From: an uncultured Acidimicrobiales bacterium
GTDB lineage: Bacteria; Actinomycetota; Acidimicrobiia; Acidimicrobiales; SZUA-35
Assembly (NCBI GenBank): GCA_937958015.1
Contig: CALGOA010000132.1
Span: forward strand, 1-62,293
Direction of reading: 5' to 3'
DNA: 62,293 nucleotides
Shown here: piece by piece, positions 61,165 through 62,293 of the stretch
Numbering within the stretch: position 1 is the stretch's first letter
Layout: every line of letters starts with the position of its first letter
Notes under the pieces: model-generated
Databases searched by the model: none
What the model was told of the DNA's origin: nothing
What the model saw: only the letters and a program-made list of their open reading frames with translations
Program-made: the position numbers and the translations under genes

Positions 61165-62293
61165 GTGTTCAAACGATCTCTGATCCCCTTCATCGCCGCC
61201 ACGCTCGTCGTGGTGTTTGCGATCCCTGCGGCCGCCGCGCCACCCGACGCTGTCACCGGACTGAGCGTCACTGCGGGAGCCGACTCCATCAGTGCGTCGT
61301 GGACCGCGCCCGCCAATGACGGTGGTTTCCCGGTCACGTCCTACACGGTCGACCTCTCCGGCGCCGCCGTCGACTCGACCAGTGTTGCGGGGACCAGCGC
61401 CAGCTTCGGTGGTCTTGCTCCCGGCGACTACACGGTCACCGTCACCGCCGTGAACGTCGATGGCCCCGGTGCCGGCGCCTCGGGTTCGGCAACGATCGCG
61501 GCCCCGGTTGTCGCACCGGGCGCTCCGACCGGCGTCACCGTTTCGGTGGTCGGGCAGACCGTCACCGTCGACTGGGTCGCTCCGGCCGATAATGGCGGCG
61601 ACGCAGCGATCACCTACAACGTCTCCTTCGGTGCCGAATCCAACAGCACCTCAGCGACCGATTTGACGTTCGGCAATGTTGCCTCCGGCACCTACACCGC
61701 CAGCGTGACCGCTACGAACGCGGGCGGTACGTCGCCGGCCGGGACCAGTGCGTCCTTCGTCGTCGCCGATCCCGTCACCGCCCCCAGCCCCGCGACCGGG
61801 GTTACGGCCTCGGTGAGCGGACAAACCGTCACGGTCAGCTGGACAGCGTCAGCCGACGATGGTGGCGATCCCGACATCGCCTACGTGGTGTCCTTCGGCG
61901 CAGAATCGAACCAGACCGACGGCACCAGCCTGGTCTTCAACAACGTCGCTCCCGGCACCTACACCGCCGGCGTGGTCGCCTCGAACTCTGGTGGTTCGGC
62001 GGCATCGGCGGCAAGCGGTTCATTCACGGTGAATGCTCCGGTCACGGCGCCGTCTGCTCCTCAGTCGGTTTCGGCTTCGGTTTCGGGTCAGTCGGTCACG
62101 GTGACGTGGGCCGCTCCTGCGGATAACGGTGGGGATGCTGCGATTACGTACAACGTTTCTGCTGGTGGTCAGTCGACCACGTCTACCGGGACCAGTGTGA
62201 CGTTCAATAATGTGACGCCGGGCACGTATACGGCGAGTGTGACGGCGACCAATGGTGGTGGTACCTCCGCGGCGGGCACGTCGGCCTCGTTCA
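61165..62293 (+). CDS. Secreted protein of tandem FnIII repeats (3' end beyond window)
   Basis: Open frame from GTG at 61165 to the window end (376 codons). Signal peptide (FKRSLIPFIAATLVVVFAIP, cleavage near AAAAP) and at least four fibronectin type III repeats of about 88 residues, the last three highly alike (GQTVTVDWVAPADNGGDAAI, SGTYTASVTATNAGG). Codons in the first three repeats mostly end in C; from about 62050 the fourth repeat shifts to T- and G-ending synonymous codons. GGAG lies 8 nt before the GTG. Likely co-transcribed with the preceding gene. The missing C-terminus may hold an anchor or DUF4214 domain. Confidence 0.82.
   Translation, partial: MFKRSLIPFIAATLVVVFAIPAAAAPPDAVTGLSVTAGADSISASWTAPANDGGFPVTSYTVDLSGAAVDSTSVAGTSASFGGLAPGDYTVTVTAVNVDGPGAGASGSATIAAPVVAPGAPTGVTVSVVGQTVTVDWVAPADNGGDAAITYNVSFGAESNSTSATDLTFGNVASGTYTASVTATNAGGTSPAGTSASFVVADPVTAPSPATGVTASVSGQTVTVSWTASADDGGDPDIAYVVSFGAESNQTDGTSLVFNNVAPGTYTAGVVASNSGGSAASAASGSFTVNAPVTAPSAPQSVSASVSGQSVTVTWAAPADNGGDAAITYNVSAGGQSTTSTGTSVTFNNVTPGTYTASVTATNGGGTSAAGTSASF

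Noticed and set aside
61165-62293. Direct DNA repeats considered as a mobile or CRISPR repeat
   Set aside because: They are in-frame fibronectin type III repeats of one coding gene.

Overview
The window is high-GC chromosomal DNA from an actinobacterium. Several things point to a deep-branching lineage such as the Acidimicrobiia: GC-rich codon use throughout, the two tiny actinobacterial ribosomal proteins bL37 and bS22, a glmU-position gene followed by prs, rplY, pth and mfd, a PpiC lipoprotein followed by MazG, and many start codons preceded at 6-8 nt by a TANNNT -10 box (leaderless mRNAs). The class assignment is an inference. No rRNA operon, CRISPR array, insertion sequence or prophage is visible, and no stretch over 300 bases lacks a gene.

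Layout. 1-10 kb: three cyclic-di-GMP proteins (an EAL protein, a membrane GGDEF-EAL protein and a degenerate GGDEF-EAL protein), a dimethylformamidase-like protein, a queuosine-salvage hydrolase, a phosphohexomutase and the 29-residue bL37 gene. 10-13 kb: ychF, a DUF192 protein, rsmI and a PhyH dioxygenase. 13-19 kb, minus strand: an AbiEi/DUF559 protein and a tight cassette of two Gfo/Idh/MocA dehydrogenases (one with a ThuA-like N-terminus), an alpha/beta hydrolase and an unusual fusion of a peptidase-S51-like domain to the C-terminal half of cysteinyl-tRNA synthetase. 19-25 kb: metG, tatD, rsmA and ispE, with a stand-alone OLD-type TOPRIM protein and a CIA30 lipoprotein between them. 25-34 kb: accessory metabolism and envelope genes (GMC oxidoreductase, NAGPA-like lipoprotein, DUF998, EamA, a proline-racemase-family enzyme, a secreted FnIII/DUF4214 protein). 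34.5-35 kb: tRNA-Gln with a decayed tandem copy, and bS22.

35-50 kb is a housekeeping block: a truncated GlmU-like protein, prs, a DUF4272 protein, a heterodimeric ABC exporter on the minus strand, rplY-pth-mfd, and the three-gene proton-translocating transhydrogenase pntAA-pntAB-pntB. 50-62 kb holds a Vps62-like membrane protein, a MOSC protein, a C-N hydrolase, a PpiC lipoprotein, mazG, lacZ-type beta-galactosidase and two secreted fibronectin type III proteins, the last running off the window end.

Regulation. Most genes that begin a transcription unit have TANNNT 6-8 nt before the start codon, whereas genes inside operons or with 5' leaders carry Shine-Dalgarno sequences (11420, 36167, 42178, 59574, 61165) or overlap the preceding stop by ATGA. 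This rule was used to choose many starts. The most unusual items are the S51-CysS fusion cassette, the GlmU-like truncation, the degenerate c-di-GMP protein, the tRNA-Gln tandem relic with 30-nt repeats beside it, and the codon-usage switch within tandem FnIII repeats at the right edge.
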